This document shows positions 1-12,009 of a stretch of DNA of 64,000 bases, in pieces (the stretch's first letter is position 1; every line of letters starts with the position of its first letter). Source of the DNA: Hsuehochloa calcarea (lineage: Eukaryota; Streptophyta; Magnoliopsida; Poales; Poaceae). The stretch is taken from NCBI GenBank assembly GCA_036346395.1, contig CM070598.1, forward strand, positions 4,075,517 through 4,139,516, read 5' to 3'. The position numbers and the translations under genes were made by a program. The notes beneath the pieces are model-generated. The model ran no database searches. It saw nothing but the letters and a program-made list of their open reading frames with translations, and was not told the DNA's origin.

Positions 1-735
1 ATTCCTTGGGTCTGGTGAAAGATCCCTACAAATGACATTACCATCAGACAAAATGATGCTTTGTTCGTACTTGTAACTGCCATCCATATCGAGTCATATA
101 TAGTCTTCAAAATCGAACAAATTCCCCTCATTCCACTCTCCTGCCATGAAAACATCATAGTTAAAAATAAAGACAATTTGTCGAAAAGGATATGAGAAAT
201 AGGAGTTCCTCACAAACGGCGTTAACTGTCGATAGTTTAATATTGATTTTATGAATGAATGTGGGGGCTCTCCTAGAGTAAAACTACACAGAAAATGACA
301 TGATAATTTTATACAGGATCATGCCTTCTTCCTAAGATAATAATAACCCTACTCCGGTGTTGTTGTATTGATTGTGTTTACAACAAGAAGGACTAGGGCT
401 TGATGACTTATGTCTTTTGTTGTAGCTGCCTAATCTCTTGATTGCTTGATCACTCAATCATCTCTCTGTGTCCACCAACTTTACTCCTTATATAGGGCAT
501 GAAGGGGCGGTAGTTGCTCACGTCAAGAGGCACTTTGTCGTTTGATACAATGTGCATGTTTAAGGGTGGTTATTGTCACAGATATATCCTCCCACATTGC
601 CTTGCGGTTATGTCAAAGACATAATTTTAATACGTGCAGTTATCTCAGGAATAACGACACATATTAACTACTACGTGTATTAAACACAACTCACAAGTGT
701 CCCTAGTCAATTGGGCTCACGTGTCTATAAGCTTT
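1..735. other. Non-genic sequence at the left edge
   Basis: No gene is recognised. Read on the minus strand, the first 150 bases contain a short exon-like stretch after an AG acceptor (roughly 60-150) that soon meets a stop, so it could be the tail of a gene or pseudogene lying off the left edge. The rest is AT-rich with no long reading frame. Confidence 0.3.
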
Positions 736-945
736 ATCGATCATAAGGTGGTCGTAGATGACCTAGTTGTAGTAAAACTTAAGACCATAAGGTAATCGTA
801 ATAGGACTTGCGATCAATAAGTGGTTGTAGAAAAAATTACGACCATGAGGTGATCGTAGTAGGACTTATGATCAATAGGTGGTCGTATAATAACTTATGA
901 CCATATATGGTGGTCGTAGAATAGCTTACGACTACTAGGTGTGTA
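736..945. repeat. Minisatellite with 29-31 bp units, about seven copies
   Basis: Units of the type cgaccataaggtggtcgtag plus a spacer ending in actta follow one another at about 736, 781, 811, 841, 870, 899 and 930. They are diverged from each other. Each unit holds a near-palindrome (cgaccat ... atggtcg type), so a single strand could fold into a row of small hairpins. No coding frame runs through it. Confidence 0.7.
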
Positions 946-3900
946 TGACATCTCTCATTGTTAATATTGAGGGGTACCTTTGAAGGTTATATAAGAGATT
1001 TTATATATAATAATAAATATTATAGATAAATAATTTAATTAATTGAGCATTATTATATCTTGGTCAAGTACGGCACACTGCTCGCAAATGCATGATTTGT
1101 CTGATGAGTAAACGATGCAACAAAGTGCAAACGAACAAGCGATCATACTATTGTAAAATTAGCGGTTTTAGCAAATATTCATAATTAATTCTAGCATAAA
1201 TTATAATAATTAAAGTATATTTCTAACATCATATAAATGACATATAAAAATGTAATTTCTTCATGTCAATTAAACATAATAATATGCTCAAAAGATATGA
1301 TTCAAAAACATATAAAATCAGCATAATACTCAGATTTAATTATTTATTTATTGCTCTCAAATGTCGGGCTGCTCATGATAAAACCTTAGCCTCCTTGCCA
1401 CTAATGTCTATACTATTTATAAATTAGATATGATAGGAAAAATTAAGATTTTGAGCTCTAAATAATACTTTAATAATATGTCAAAAATTAATATCTTATA
1501 CAACAAGTTATTCTTTAGTCAACAGAGAATTGAATTTGCTTAACAATGAAATTAATCTCAGAATCAAAACTATAGTATTTTAGTCAACAGAGAAGTAAAT
1601 GACTAATAGAGCTAAAGTATCACAAATTGCAACATGTAAGCCTGTCAACTGACAGAAGACCAACAAGGTCACGGATCAAAGGATCAAATCAGTTCGGTAG
1701 ACACAGTGCAATCGAACTAGCTAAAAATAACAGAGCTGAAAGCTAGATATATAAATTGACAACAATAAACAACACAATTAGAGTTCAAAACTGAATTAGC
1801 TATCAATCCTATTTCAGTATATGACTATTATCTTCACCGAGCTATTAAACCGAACCCACAAGATCACTAAACAATATCTCCCAGTACTAGTATCAATCCA
1901 AATAATCACAATTTCATATTTTAATTAGTACAACACATATACCAAGTGATCCACAAAATGGAAAACCAGAAAACTCAAGAAGCAGATGACACTCAAAGCC
2001 ACCGAGAAGAACCGGGCACGCGAATTGTGATGTCTCATAAAACTAATCGCCCCACTGTGCCGCGGATACTAGATGAGTTTGACTGAAATGCAATGTCAAT
2101 CTTCGCAATTCGGGATACACGGAAAGACGAAGCCGAGGTACAGGAGATGCCGCACAATAACCAATTGAAGATGCACCGGCCGAATGCACTCGAGGAGCAC
2201 CAAGCACCAAGAAACCAAAGCCCTTCTTCCACACCAAGTCAATTCAAAGCCAACCGAATCCCAACTCCAATCGGTACAAAATCAAGCCCTCACCGCACCT
2301 CAACCGATAGGAGGGAGCAAGAACTAAGATGCGCAAAATAGGGGAAGGATTCTGTCCTCACCGCCGACGACATCAGGCTCAGCCACGGAGGTGCGACGGC
2401 TCCAAAAGCCCCAAGAATCGAAACCAAATCGGGAAGAAGATGAATAAAAAAGGGGGATTTCTCACTTGTTTTCGGGGATGAAGAAAAGGGATAGGAGCTA
2501 CTGCCTTTTGAAGAGGAGGAAGAAAGGGGGACCACGCGACTGCTGCGAACGGCCGGCGCCCAAAGCCCTCAGGCTGCTCGCGTCTCCCGCGCCGCCGCCG
2601 CCCAAGTCTTCCGCCCATTCCGCACACGCACCAGAGGATAGAGGAAAACTCCATCGTGTGTGCTGTGGTTGGAAGTCTCCAACCCTTGTCTCTGTGCTCA
2701 GCACTGTTCCTATGCACGAAAGCAAATGTAGCAGGGGCAATGTAGGCCCAACCACCAGCCGACGGTGGCAGAGCAATCGAGCACCAAGCACCGACTGCGA
2801 CTATGTACAACCATGGCCTGCTACGATGAAAGTGATCGTCGATGCAACGTTTTCACCATCGGCGGTTAAGGCGTAGTACCAGGTAACATAGCGAGGGTGA
2901 TTGTCTGTCCGACGGGGGCAGTGATCCGTAATCGGAGGGGGCACCTCGCGATTCATCATCCACCCATGGTTAAAAATTAAGCTAGTCAGGTTAACTAGCT
3001 ACATGTTTTCGACAGATCTGTCGCCCAAAGAAGCAAAGGTTTCGCCTACAAGTTCTAGAACAGATGCATGTGTCTTACAAAAAATGATTTTTTTACAATC
3101 AGGTTTTTTTTTCCTTGTACCTTTCATTACCCGGTTCCTGATTTTGGAAAAGAAAATGATAGGGTTGGTTTACCTTTTCAGAAATCAGAGTCTTTACCCT
3201 GAATAAACGCAGCCCGTATACATGGAGGAGCGTAACACTTCCGATCGAGAATTATCATGCATGCGCGGGGGGTCTTGTCACACTTCCGATCATGTTTGAG
3301 TAGGATCAAATACTTCCTGAAGTTTGGTAGGATGTGAACAATGTTCTGTCAGACGGGAAACCTATTTCAGAGGAGAATAGAAAAGGGTTAGAGTGAAGGT
3401 GGGAGAAAGAGGGGGGACTGTTTGAATTGTGATAGCTTACGTCCACTCACTTTCAGAGATTGTGCAGTGCTTAACGAACTATTATTGCTTTTGCAATCCG
3501 GAAAAAGGTACAATGGCCACGATTTGTCATGGCACGCACTTCCAATGGCCATGCGTCTTCAGCTTCTTTTTCAATTTTCCTCTCGGCCTCGGTGGTGCCA
3601 AATCCCTAATCAGCCACCATCAAGAGCCATACAAAAGAGCACTATTTTATCGATCAACGTGTGTTCCAGCTTCCAGAAGAAGAAGAAGAAGAAGAACTAA
3701 TTTAGTGTATAAATATCAGGTCGGTACAGTAATTGGTTTGGCTCAAAAGAAGCTAGCTCAGCCTCCAGGACATAATTAAAGTGAGCCGGCATCACTTTGC
3801 ACAATGGTTTTGATTCGTTTGGCTGCTCTATTCGTTCATGATGTACTCATGCTTCGTAACTTGGAAGATACTTTCTACGGTGCCTTGGATGTCATGGTAA

Positions 3901-4300
3901 CCGGTTCATTCTTTGCAATCTGATGCTCCATAATCAAATGTATCTGTTAAAAGGCACTTAAATTGTAAGGTGGGTATTAACATAATGATGGAGTTGGAGG
4001 TTACATACGTAATTTCATACTCATGTCAGATTGGAAGGAGAAGGTAATAAGGTAACACATCCTTCTAGCTATAAACTACCAAATCCTAAGGCTATCTTTT
4101 TTTGTTTTGTTTCAAACAGACCATAAGTCAAAACAATTAACGTCGGCATCCATTATGAAGCTAGGTTACAAGGCTAGCTGCAGACTGGGTATGGAACTTA
4201 TATACCAAGGCTACATTGTACGGAGAATTAAAAAACGTTGGGGTGACCATCTTTCCCACCGTCCATCCTCCCTCCTCCGCACATCTGTCGCCCGTCCGAG
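946..4300. other. Non-genic stretch with one GC-rich island
   Basis: 946-2030 is AT-rich and holds nothing recognisable. 2035-2880 is GC-richer, with overlapping open frames of 81-143 codons on both strands, none resembling a known family. It may be a captured gene fragment or an old first exon. 2881-4300 is again low-coding and includes a short GAA-type run near 3680. I see no RNA gene. Confidence 0.35.
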
Positions 4301-4511
4301 AATTCGGCGCCAATGCTTACGGAATTCCCGGCGCCAAGGCCGCGACTCCTCCTCCACTCGGCTATAAATACCGGACTCTGGCGCTCGCTCTTCGGTCATA
4401 TCAATTGCGTTTCCATTCTCGTTCTTGCGCTCGTCGCTGAGAACTCAGAGAACGTAACATAATTAATTTTATTGGGAGGTAACTGTTTTCTCGCTTCTCG
4501 TCACTCGGCCT

Positions 4512-4586
4512 TGATTTATGACTTCCTCCGAAGGGTGATTTATTACTTCCTCCGAAGGGTGATTTATTACTTCCTCAGAAGGGCAG
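4512..4586. repeat. Three tandem copies of a 28 bp unit
   Basis: The motif gatttattacttcctccgaa plus gggt is repeated three times head to tail, with one or two substitutions per copy. It lies in the presumed leader of the Mutator-like element, just after the TATA-like box and before the AT-rich repeat. Confidence 0.8.
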
Positions 4587-4609
4587 GTAATTTGTGCTAT
4601 GCTTTTGCC

Positions 4610-5085
4610 GTTATTACCGTAGTCGTAATTAGTTAGTCTTTGTTAGCTAGTCATAATTAGATAGTTTAGGGGTAATAAATTAGTAGTAATTAGTTAGTCG
4701 ACTAGTAATGAATTAGTTTAGTGCTAATTAATTAGTCGTAATTAGTTTAGTAGTCATCGTTACAGTATATGAAGTAAGTGGAAATAAAGTACTGGTATTT
4801 TTTAGTGGTAATTAATGAACCGTAATTAGTTAGTTTATAGATAGCTAATTAGTCGTAATTAGTTAGTTCACTAGTAATAAATTAGTTTAGTGCTAATTAA
4901 TTAGTCGTAATTAGTTTAGTACTCATCGTTCTGACATATCAAGTAAGTGGAAATAAAGTCTTGGTATTTTGTAGTGGTAATTAATCAACCGTAATTAGTT
5001 AGTTTAGAGATAGTTAATTAGTCGTAATTAGTTAGTTCAAGGAATTAGTTTAGTGCTAATTAATTAGTCGTAATTATTTAGTGGT
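4610..5085. repeat. AT-rich tandem repeat with a taattagttagt core
   Basis: Blocks containing cgtaattagttagttta and gtgctaattaattagtcg recur about three times. A larger period of roughly 150-170 bp also brings back a gaagtaagtggaaataaagt-like segment near 4770 and 4940. The block separates the putative promoter from the transposase remnant and has no coding capacity. Confidence 0.75.
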
Positions 5086-5111
5086 TGTTGTGGGTTTAGG
5101 TATTTTCGAAC

Positions 5112-7620
5112 ATGCAAGACTTGATTGTGTTTTTACTGGCGATGGGCTTGTACAGTAGGACACGATGGGTTGGACTGTCGAGATGCCGATACAAGGTGGT
5201 CCGGCGGAGGGCTCCACGCGATGAATATTCACGAGTGCTGTCTGCATCGGAGGAGTTCCTCACGGAGCTAAGGGCGAAGAAAGTTATGATTGAGGCGATC
5301 ACTGCACCAATTATGTGTGGAGCTCGTAAAGGTGGATGGAAGCATAGCATGGAGGCGTTACATGGAGATTGTCTCCACCGAGGCGGCCATTCACGGGAAG
5401 CCTATGGTGTACGTCAATTTCGTACATAGGGCGTCTGAAACCCCGATGATGCCGAGGCTCGCACAAGCGGGCAAGCGCGGCGAGAACTGAAGATGGCAAG
5501 ACGGAATGTCTTGCCTCGGAGAAATCCGTGCCTAATTTTGAGCCAAATGAGGCGGAAACATGGTGGTCGACCCGCATCGGCCGCCACAGTATCTCGGACG
5601 AGACTCTCGGGTTGGAGTCCGACGAGGACCGACCCAAGCTCGGATGGTGCAAGCGAGGACGCACACGGCCGGTGGTCCTTACGTGGCATCGAGACTTGAT
5701 GATATCGCGGTGCGTTCGCTCCTCGCCGCAAGAAGAAGGCTCCCGGTGGGGTTTGAGCCGACACCCTCTTAGTTGGGCGGCGCTTCCCGAACAAGGTGGC
5801 CGTGCAACAAGCTATAGCACGATGCGCTTTGTCCATCGGTGTGTGTACCGAAGTGCACCGGTCCAACCAGTGAAGTACGCATGAAGTGCATAGTAGAAGG
5901 CGCCACTGCAAGGTCGGCGCTCTCCGAGCAAAGATCTTTGGCTCGATCTTCACGGTCAAGGAGCTGATCGACCACACCTGCGAGCTCAGCGAACCCTGCG
6001 GCGACATCGGGCGTGACTTCGCATATGTTGCAAACCTCATCACGCACCTAGTTGAGGCGGACGTGTCATCTCCCCAAGCCGATGATGTCGGAAGTCGTCA
6101 ATCGGGTTGGCTATCCGATTAGCTACTGAAAGGTTCGACGAGCCAAGTAGAAAGTCATTGAGACTATGTACGGGACATACTGAGAGGCGTACAACCTTGT
6201 GCCGAGATTGCTTGACCAGTTGCGGATCAAACCCCGGCACGTACATAAACAAGCTAGACCGTGAAGATGCTGAAAAAGGGCCCAACCACTTCATACTGGA
6301 TAGGGTGTTCTGGGCTTTCTCTCAGGCCATCAGGGGCTTCAAGTTCTGCCGTCCGTGCTAACGATGGATGGCACTTTTCTCACTTAGGAAGTACAAGGGC
6401 ACCATCCTCACGCGGTGGCGGCCGATCGAATGACCAACTTCTCCGGTTGCATTTGCCATTGTCGAGGCGAGAACACATCCACCGGTGTGGTTCTTGGAGA
6501 ACGTGAAGAGGGCGTGGTGGGAGACCGCCAACGTCTGCCTAGTCACGCATCCGCAATCTTTGGGTTGTTGGCGGCCATCAACATCATGCGGCGTGGGATG
6601 GATCCATCTCACCAATGGAGCGACGTGCAATCCGGTGGTGCATGAGGCATCTTGCATCTAACTTGTTCACGCGGTTCGCGATCGAGAACTCATGAAGGCG
6701 TTCAAGGCATTGTGTATGCGAGAACCGGCGACGGAAGTTTGAGTCTATTTGGAGAGACCTTGAACACCGGACTACGAGACATACAAGGAGTCCACTCCGG
6801 AGAGGAGCAACCTAGTAGCGCCATAACCTTCTCCCGGTGGATTAACGACCACGCTCTGAATTGGAGAAATGGTCCCTCCTCTATGACACAGACGGTGCGC
6901 AGTGCGGCGTTATGACGACCAACATGTCCGAGGTCTACAATAGCGTCACGAAAGGTGTGCGCGGGCTCCCTATCACTGCGGTTGTCCAGAGACATGGACT
7001 CGCACCGTTGGTTATTTCGTGAATAGAGCCACCGCGACCAAGCGGCGGATGGACAAAGGCAAGCGGTGGTCCGAGAACATGCGAGACACATGGATCGGAA
7101 GATGGAGAAGGCCCGAATGCACGACATTCGGGTGATCGGCGGCCTCGGTAAAGTACGAGATCAAGCCGGCGAAATCGTCAATAGTCATGCTAGGGGAAAG
7201 AAAACATGCATGCACCACGGGTGATGTGGCGACATGCACGCAACAAGCCAAAGCTCTTCCACAAACCATGCTCGCCGCGTGTACAAGGCATGTGCGCAAA
7301 TCGCGCGATGGCTACACCATACATCTCTGAGTACTACGACATGCGGCACCTATTCGGTACATGGGCGGAGAGTTTCACTCGTATGGTTTGGAAATGAACT
7401 ACAAGGATCTTTGGCCCGACATGGTGCAATCGGGTCCCAACAGGACTTGAAGAGAATAGGGAAGGGCGACGGCGACGCGCGCTTCCGGAATGACATGGAT
7501 GCTAGTCAACGTACCAGTATTAGCCGCACAGTGAAGTGCAGGATATGCAAGACCCCTGGGCACTCAATGAAGGATTGTCCCAACAGACCTAGTTCGTCCG
7601 GTCGTCATTCAGTGTCGTAA
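5112..7620 (+). pseudogene. MuDR-type (MULE) transposase, broken
   Basis: Fragments of a Mutator transposase can be followed across all three plus frames. The clearest block is near 6362-6420, where LTMDGTFLTGKYKGTILTAV-like residues match the start of the MULE DDE domain. Further fragments read NMSEVYNSVTKGVRGLPIT near 6925-6985. The C-terminal CCHC zinc knuckle, CRICKTPGHSMKDC, lies at about 7540-7580 in an open frame ending at 7620. Many frameshifts and stops separate these blocks, so no full protein can be made. In the family this enzyme cuts and rejoins the element's terminal inverted repeats in the nucleus. The gene starts the plus-strand half of the composite element and faces the minus-strand mobile-domain gene. 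The class is confident; the exact start and exon structure cannot be recovered. Confidence 0.75.
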
Positions 7621-7678
7621 TTTAAAGTTTTTCTGTCTTGCTTGTTATGTACAGCGCAAAATTATACGAGACCCGGCT

Positions 7679-8135
7679 ATGGACTCTTCGGCAAACTTCT
7701 ACAAGAGGATGTTGCGGAAGCGCAACTTGCTTGCGCAGAAGAGGAAACAGCTAAAATACCTGGATTTTTCAATGAAAGATGCTCCAGTGCCACCACGTTT
7801 GCCGGTCCCGAAGTGTGTGTGTGGTGAACCGGCAGAGATCATTCAGTCCACACACCCGAACCGGCCGCGGGCGCATTACAGTCGCGCCACTACATGGTAA
7901 GCGTTTCTTTCGCGCGCATCGATTTTCCTCCCAATGTTTAATTCCTTCAATTTTAACTTCATCCCCACGTAATGCGGCCGAGATGCGCCGCCACTTCTTC
8001 CAAAGGATTGACGGCCCGAGATGTACGACAGGCATTCATCCAAATAGAGTACATGCTAAACTACTCGGTGCGGGCGAGAACTTCTCACAGTGGAAACCTT
8101 ACGTGCGGATGAGGAGGCACCGAAGGACCCCATAA
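7679..8135 (+). pseudogene. zf-GRF type zinc-finger exon of the MULE
   Basis: An open frame beginning MDSSANFYKRMLRKRNL (7679-7900) leads into PKCVCGEPAEIIQSTHPN. Its C-x-C-G pair followed by a proline-rich spacer looks like the first half of a GRF zinc finger. Residues that would form the second half (FFQRIDGPEMYD-like) follow after a short gap near 7990-8025, in another frame. GRF fingers occur in several plant transposon genes and in some DNA-repair proteins, where they bind single-stranded DNA. Here the finger sits right behind the transposase zinc knuckle and is probably a second open reading frame or late exon of the same element. Stops soon after 8030 suggest it is broken. Confidence 0.5.
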
Positions 8136-8149
8136 ACTCGGCGTAATCC

Positions 8150-8770
8150 ATATCGGCGACAAGGAAAGGCTCATGCAAGCGTCGATTATGAAGAAATTAC
8201 ATCCTTCTTATGATTTTCACTATACGGTGTACTTACATCATGCAAGCGCAGACATGGGCGACTTCGACACACCGGCCGGCGTGGACATTCCGTAACAAGG
8301 GCAAGGAAAGGCTCATGAGGTGAGCCGCCGCCACAACGTATCCGGCCGCCGGCGTCATCCGTATCCACGACGTCGATTATGAAGAAATTACATCCTTCTC
8401 ATGATTTTCACTATACGGTGCACTTACATCATGCAAGCGCAGACATGGGCGACTTGAGACACCGGCCGACGTGGGCGGTCCGTGACAAGGGCAAGGAAAG
8501 GCTCATGCGGTGAGCCGGTCGCCACAGGCGTATCCGGCCGTCCGGGAGCAATCTACATAGACGGCGTGAGTTATGAACAATTGACATTCTTATTACGTTT
8601 TGTCTTGCACGATGTACTTACATCATACAATCGCGAGGTACAGACGACTTCGACATACCGGCCGACGTGGAGAGTCGGCGATAAGGGAAGGCTCCTTCGA
8701 CCGAGACCCACCGACGTCGAGACAAGGCTCCCTTGCTATGGCGCCATGAGACAAGTAGCACACATCGTTA
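8150..8770. repeat. About three tandem copies of a ~190 bp unit
   Basis: The segment gattatgaagaaattacatc followed by cttctnatgattttcactat occurs near 8185 and 8373. A diverged third copy occurs near 8569 (gagttatgaacaattgacat). Each copy is followed by a catcatgcaagcgcagac-like stretch and then an aaggaaaggctc-like stretch. The period is about 190-200 bp. The repeat lies between the two oppositely oriented genes of the Mutator-like element and overlaps no recognised domain. Confidence 0.75.
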
Positions 8771-9082
8771 AGTAGTAGCTACCCACATGTTGTACGGCAT
8801 CTTCATAATCGCAACAAGCCCGTCTCCCGGAATTTTAAATTATAGCAAATGAGGTCAAAAAAAATGAAATTTTTTGTGTTTGACAAAGTGTATTTGATTA
8901 TGTAATTTTTGTATTATTTTATTTGTTAAGAATCTTTTGATATAACTTTGCTTTCGTACAGATCAATTAATGTACTTCATACAAAGGAGGTCTCGGGAGG
9001 CCACGAGAGGTCTCGAAGGTTTAATGGAGTGTAATCATTATACAAAAGTTTGTACGTTTATTGATTAATACGAACAAGACAC

Positions 9083-11710
9083 TCATACGAAATAGCGATA
9101 ACAAGCATGTAGTACAATGAAAATCGCATAACACGTGATACTATACGGCCACTCGTCTCGAGCCACTACTCTCTCCTGCGCTGCGCGTCGTCGCGTCGCG
9201 CGGCCTTGTTTTGCGCCGAGCATGACCCGTGGAATCGTCCCACCGCTCTGGAGAACGCGTGTCGGTTCGAGAATGTACGAGACCGTTGAGGCGGAGGTGG
9301 ACCAAGATGGTCGAGTCCGGAGCGAGTCCGGTAGGCGTACATGTCGTCTTGATGAGGCGTCTTGACTGGGGACACTTCCGAGGAATTCATCCACGACGGA
9401 GGCTAGAAAACCACTGGGGTACGATTCCTGCAACTCCGGTTGCGCGGATGAACTCTCGCCTGGAGTATACCGTGGGGCACCGAGCCCGGAAGACATCTGC
9501 TCTTGAACGTGCGGGGGGGCAGCGAACCCGGAGGAGCTCGCCTGCGACGCTAAAAACCCCGGCGCCATTGTCCTTGCCACAGGCGTCGTATCTTTGCTCC
9601 TGGTAGGAGTTGGGAGGCCGTATCGTCGTCATCGGTCGATGTGAATCGCCGTCACCCCGTGGTGAAGGTCGCAAGACGAAACGATGTTAGTACAAATGAA
9701 CACTCTAGATGTAAACTAAGAACCTCGTACCTCCCGGATGTGCGGTCTGAGATAACCGAGGGGGCGGCAGGTATGTCCGGTCCGGACGACGAAGTGATTC
9801 ATCCCGACGGACCTACGGCGAGAAGCGGCATGATGTTAGCGGGCGTAAGGCATAATTACAAAACTTGATGTAAATTTGTACATAGCGACTTACGTGCGGC
9901 GCGACCGCCCGCAGATGACCGACGGAACGCTACGACGCTGCCGGACTCGCTAGGTCGTGGTGACCTAGCGGGTGAGCACGGCCCCCACTTCGCGTGCCGT
10001 CGCGCAAGGCGTCGTCCCTCGAGCGACGAGCTCAAGTTCTTTACTATCTTCTTCATCTCCGCCGAGATGTGCTTCAAAACTTTTTTATATGCCGCCGGGG
10101 TTCTATCTGGGCTGAGTTGGGCCTCGTCCGCTGCGCTCAGGACGCGCACCGCCCGCTCCAACTGTAGTGACATATGTAACAGGTTCATTAACAAAAAATA
10201 CGAATATCGTCAACAAAACTGCGAACCAGAGGTTGTAAGTGTCGTACGGTGTCGTCATGTCTTGAAGCGCCGTGGACGATCCGTGCGTCGGCGGAGGCTC
10301 TCTTGGTGCGTCGAAATGTCACCTCCTCTGGGCGCTCCGGAGGAGGAATGGTGAGTCTTGCGCGCGTTCGTGGCATGTACCACTCCATGTACGCAGCGTA
10401 CGACTCAGGGTCATATGGACGCGGCTCATGCCATACATCCACGTGCATCCTGTGAATCCATGTCGCAATCCACTGGTGCTGGTGCATTTGCCAGTCCAAA
10501 ATATGCCCACCCGACCTCGATTGCCTGCATTTTCGGAAAGATTAATGTTACAAAAGAAGACGTAAGAACCGCAAAAATTACTTGGATGAAATTTGACTCA
10601 CAGTGTACACTTCGCTCGGCCGGCCGTTCGAGGTGGCACGTGGTGGTATCGACAAAGCGTCGCATTACGCATTGCGCGCGCGTAAGGCTCCACCATATGT
10701 GAGAACACCGGTGGCGGTCGTCGTCCACAAAAATCGATCCTCGGCGCATTGCGCAGACGGCCGTCGCGCGCACAACCTCGGCGAAAATCAGCATGCCATG
10801 GACACGGATGATGTCGCCTCGTGCAATAACTCGAACTCGTTGTGGTACAACGAGTAGCACCTCGCCGGTCTTCGTTGGCCCAGCGGCAGACGACGGGCGG
10901 TCCATCCACCGTAAGCCCATGGTGGGCGCATCTATGTGGTCATGTGGGAGGGTATGCGGGTGCGCCATTGTCTCAATGGTCGGCCGCCAGCAGGAAGTGC
11001 TCCCAACTCCACACCGCGAGAGCACGTAGCACACGGCCAGTTGCTAGCAGTATTTACCGCACGCCGCAAGCATCACACAACCCTCGGTATGTAGCGCAAA
11101 GGACGGCTGATCCCCAGCTGTACTGCGGCATCGGCTCAGCCCCCGCGTCAACCAAAGACTCGGCGACGCGGATGAAGCTGGGGTTCAAAAAATCGCCCTT
11201 TGTGGTTGGAAACAGGACCCAACCGAAGAGCTGGAGAAGGTAAGCAACGAGATGCGTCCTAACGACGTCCTCAGGTGCACCCTGCGGGCATTCGCTGAAC
11301 TGCCTCAGCCAAGCCCGAGGGACGCCACGTGCACCCTCCGGCAGAGGTTGGCCAAACCGCTGCTCCAGCCTGACCTTCCAGTCCGCTCTCGGAGGGCCCG
11401 GAACAAGCGGCACACCCCGGATCGGGAGACCAGTCAAGAACGAGACGTCCTGTAGGGTGATCGTCATCTCACCCCACCGAAAATGGAAGGTGTGCGTCTC
11501 GGGCCTCCACCGGTCCACAAGTGCGGACAACAGGCTGCCGTCTAGGGTGAACCCACGTTCGAAGGACACCATCCTCGCAAAGGGCAACAAGCCCGTCTCC
11601 CGGAGGATCGGGACGTAACGATCGTCTACGCCCACCGCCCCTCCTCGCGGCGCCAGGCGGAGAGGCCATCCACGCCAGTGGTGAGCCTGATTTGCACCGA
11701 TGGTCCTCAT
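9083..11710 (-). pseudogene. Plant mobile domain (aminotransferase-like) protein
   Basis: The minus strand opens at 11710 with 218 continuous codons ending at 11054. They hold the typical plant mobile domain start: an HTFHFRWGEMTITLQDVSFL-like core, LTGLPIRGVPLVPGP, and a VVRTHLVAYLLQLFGWVLFP block. Later pieces follow in other frames, namely PTMGLRWMDRPSS near 10900 and YAAYMEWYMPRTRARLTIPP near 10330-10390. A proline- and serine-rich tail lies at 9083-9580. Family knowledge: the domain is shared by MAIL1/MAIN-type nuclear proteins involved in transposon silencing and by many MULE-encoded proteins, and its biochemical activity is not settled. The gap between frames may be introns or frameshifts. 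No continuous product is assured, so I call it a probable pseudogene, though the first exon is intact. Confidence 0.6.
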
Positions 11711-12009
11711 CGTAGAATTGTTCTAGTAGCTCGGTAGAGACATGACTAGCAAAACATACATAGCGAACAAACATTCTCGACAATCGGCTAATTAAATATA
11801 GAAGAATGTAGCTAAATTAAAATTACGATAAACCTACTGCGAACGGCGACGACGGTTAATAACGTTGAAATATAATCGAGAGAGCAAGCGCATGAAAAGA
11901 AAAGAATGGACGGAGGCGAGCGAGTGATCGCGATATGAACTTAGCGAGAAGAATGAGGAAGCGATGCGAAATGAAATCGCGCGGTCGCTCTCCAATATAT
12001 CGCGCCAAT

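Noticed and set aside
736..945. CRISPR-like array
   Set aside because: The units are contiguous and diverged with no unique spacers, and the window is a plant nuclear genome.
2035..2876. Overlapping frames of 80-143 codons
   Set aside because: No family resemblance, and opposing frames cover the same bases. Kept only as an unassigned GC-rich island.
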